A stretch of DNA of 64,000 nucleotides from Rhodospirillaceae bacterium bin65 (GTDB taxonomy: Bacteria > Pseudomonadota > Alphaproteobacteria > Bin65). Made by a program: the position numbers and the translations under genes. Positions 63,889-64,000 of the stretch are shown here, piece by piece (the first letter of the stretch is position 1; the number at the start of each line of letters is the position of its first letter). The DNA lies in contig MPMX01000011.1 of the NCBI GenBank assembly GCA_002238725.1, positions 31,843 to 95,842 on the forward strand, in the 5' to 3' direction. The notes below the pieces were generated by a model. That model did no database searches. It worked only from the letters and a program-made list of their open reading frames with translations, and was not told the origin of the DNA.

Positions 63889-64000
63889 TCACGGTCCGGC
63901 GAGCAGGCAAGCCCGGCGCATATTGTAGACGGTGGCTGCGGCGAAGAGACGGGCCGTGTTCCTGTCCAGGGAAGGGCTTCTGGCGCGCCGCAGCCCGTAG
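63889..64000 (-). mobile_element. C-terminal end of a DDE transposase, partial
   Basis: 36 residues are visible before the TGA at 63889-63891, running off the window edge: YGLRRARSPSLDRN, then LFAAATVYNMRRACLLAGP. The GLRRAR block followed by an AxTxYNxRR helix is how IS5/IS1182-group transposases end. The rest of the gene, if intact, lies outside the window. The stop is about 130 bp from the direct repeat. Confidence 0.6.

Overview
The window reads as the chromosome of an alphaproteobacterium, probably Rhodospirillales-like. The rseP-bamA-skp-fabZ-lpxA-lpxI-lpxB run, the rpsB-tsf-pyrH-frr-uppS-cdsA-dxr run, the LpxI-type lipid A enzyme and the high GC content all point that way. The species cannot be named from sequence alone. 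Flavocytochrome c sulfide dehydrogenase and a sarcosine/dimethylglycine dehydrogenase-like enzyme suggest oxidation of reduced sulfur and use of N-methylated compounds. A sterol methyltransferase homologue is unusual for the group and hints at a marine or host-associated life; that last step is inference.

Layout. (1) 1-7945: a P450 fused to a GOLPH3/GPP34-like domain (5' end outside the window), a sterol C24-methyltransferase homologue, an RND/MMPL exporter, and a divergent pair made of a LolA-like periplasmic protein and an outer-membrane barrel. I read this as a candidate sterol/isoprenoid-lipid modification and export locus. (2) 7984-22534: a long minus-strand housekeeping block for translation, isoprenoid and phospholipid precursors, outer-membrane assembly and lipid A. 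lpxD is missing from its usual slot between skp and fabZ. (3) 22847-25019: fccB and fccA below an ArsR-family regulator with SqrR/BigR-type cysteine spacing and a matching upstream palindrome. (4) 25139-33224: a plant-type (SABATH) carboxyl methyltransferase, then a catabolic-looking series (Ldh-family oxidoreductase, DUF3726 protein, large unknown protein, degenerate M19 dipeptidase, GcvT-type demethylating dehydrogenase). (5) 33659-45617: SDR, M48 lipoprotein protease, coaD, gyrA, a DSP-like protein, a complete branched-chain-type ABC importer and an isonitrile-hydratase-like DJ-1/PfpI protein.

(6) 46.2-63.6 kb is an accessory element built from Mu-like head and tail genes. Terminase, portal and MuF lie on the plus strand at the right. 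Scaffold/protease, decoration protein, a major-head gpT remnant and the tail-tip protein lie on the minus strand at the left. Between them sit an S24 repressor, two D12 adenine methylases, a ParB-like protein and a membrane-anchored VMO-I-like protein; part of this cargo is visibly less GC-rich. Copies of one 19-bp repeat in inverted orientation flank the block. No transposase, integrase, tail tube, tape measure or lysis gene is visible, and several genes lack normal starts, so it looks like a rearranged prophage remnant or satellite. Its MuF protein carries a C-terminal HExxH peptidase-like domain followed by a small gene 1 bp downstream, the layout of a phage-encoded polymorphic toxin with its immunity gene.

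The right edge holds low-complexity repeats and the C-terminal end of a DDE transposase. I saw no tRNA, rRNA or CRISPR array.
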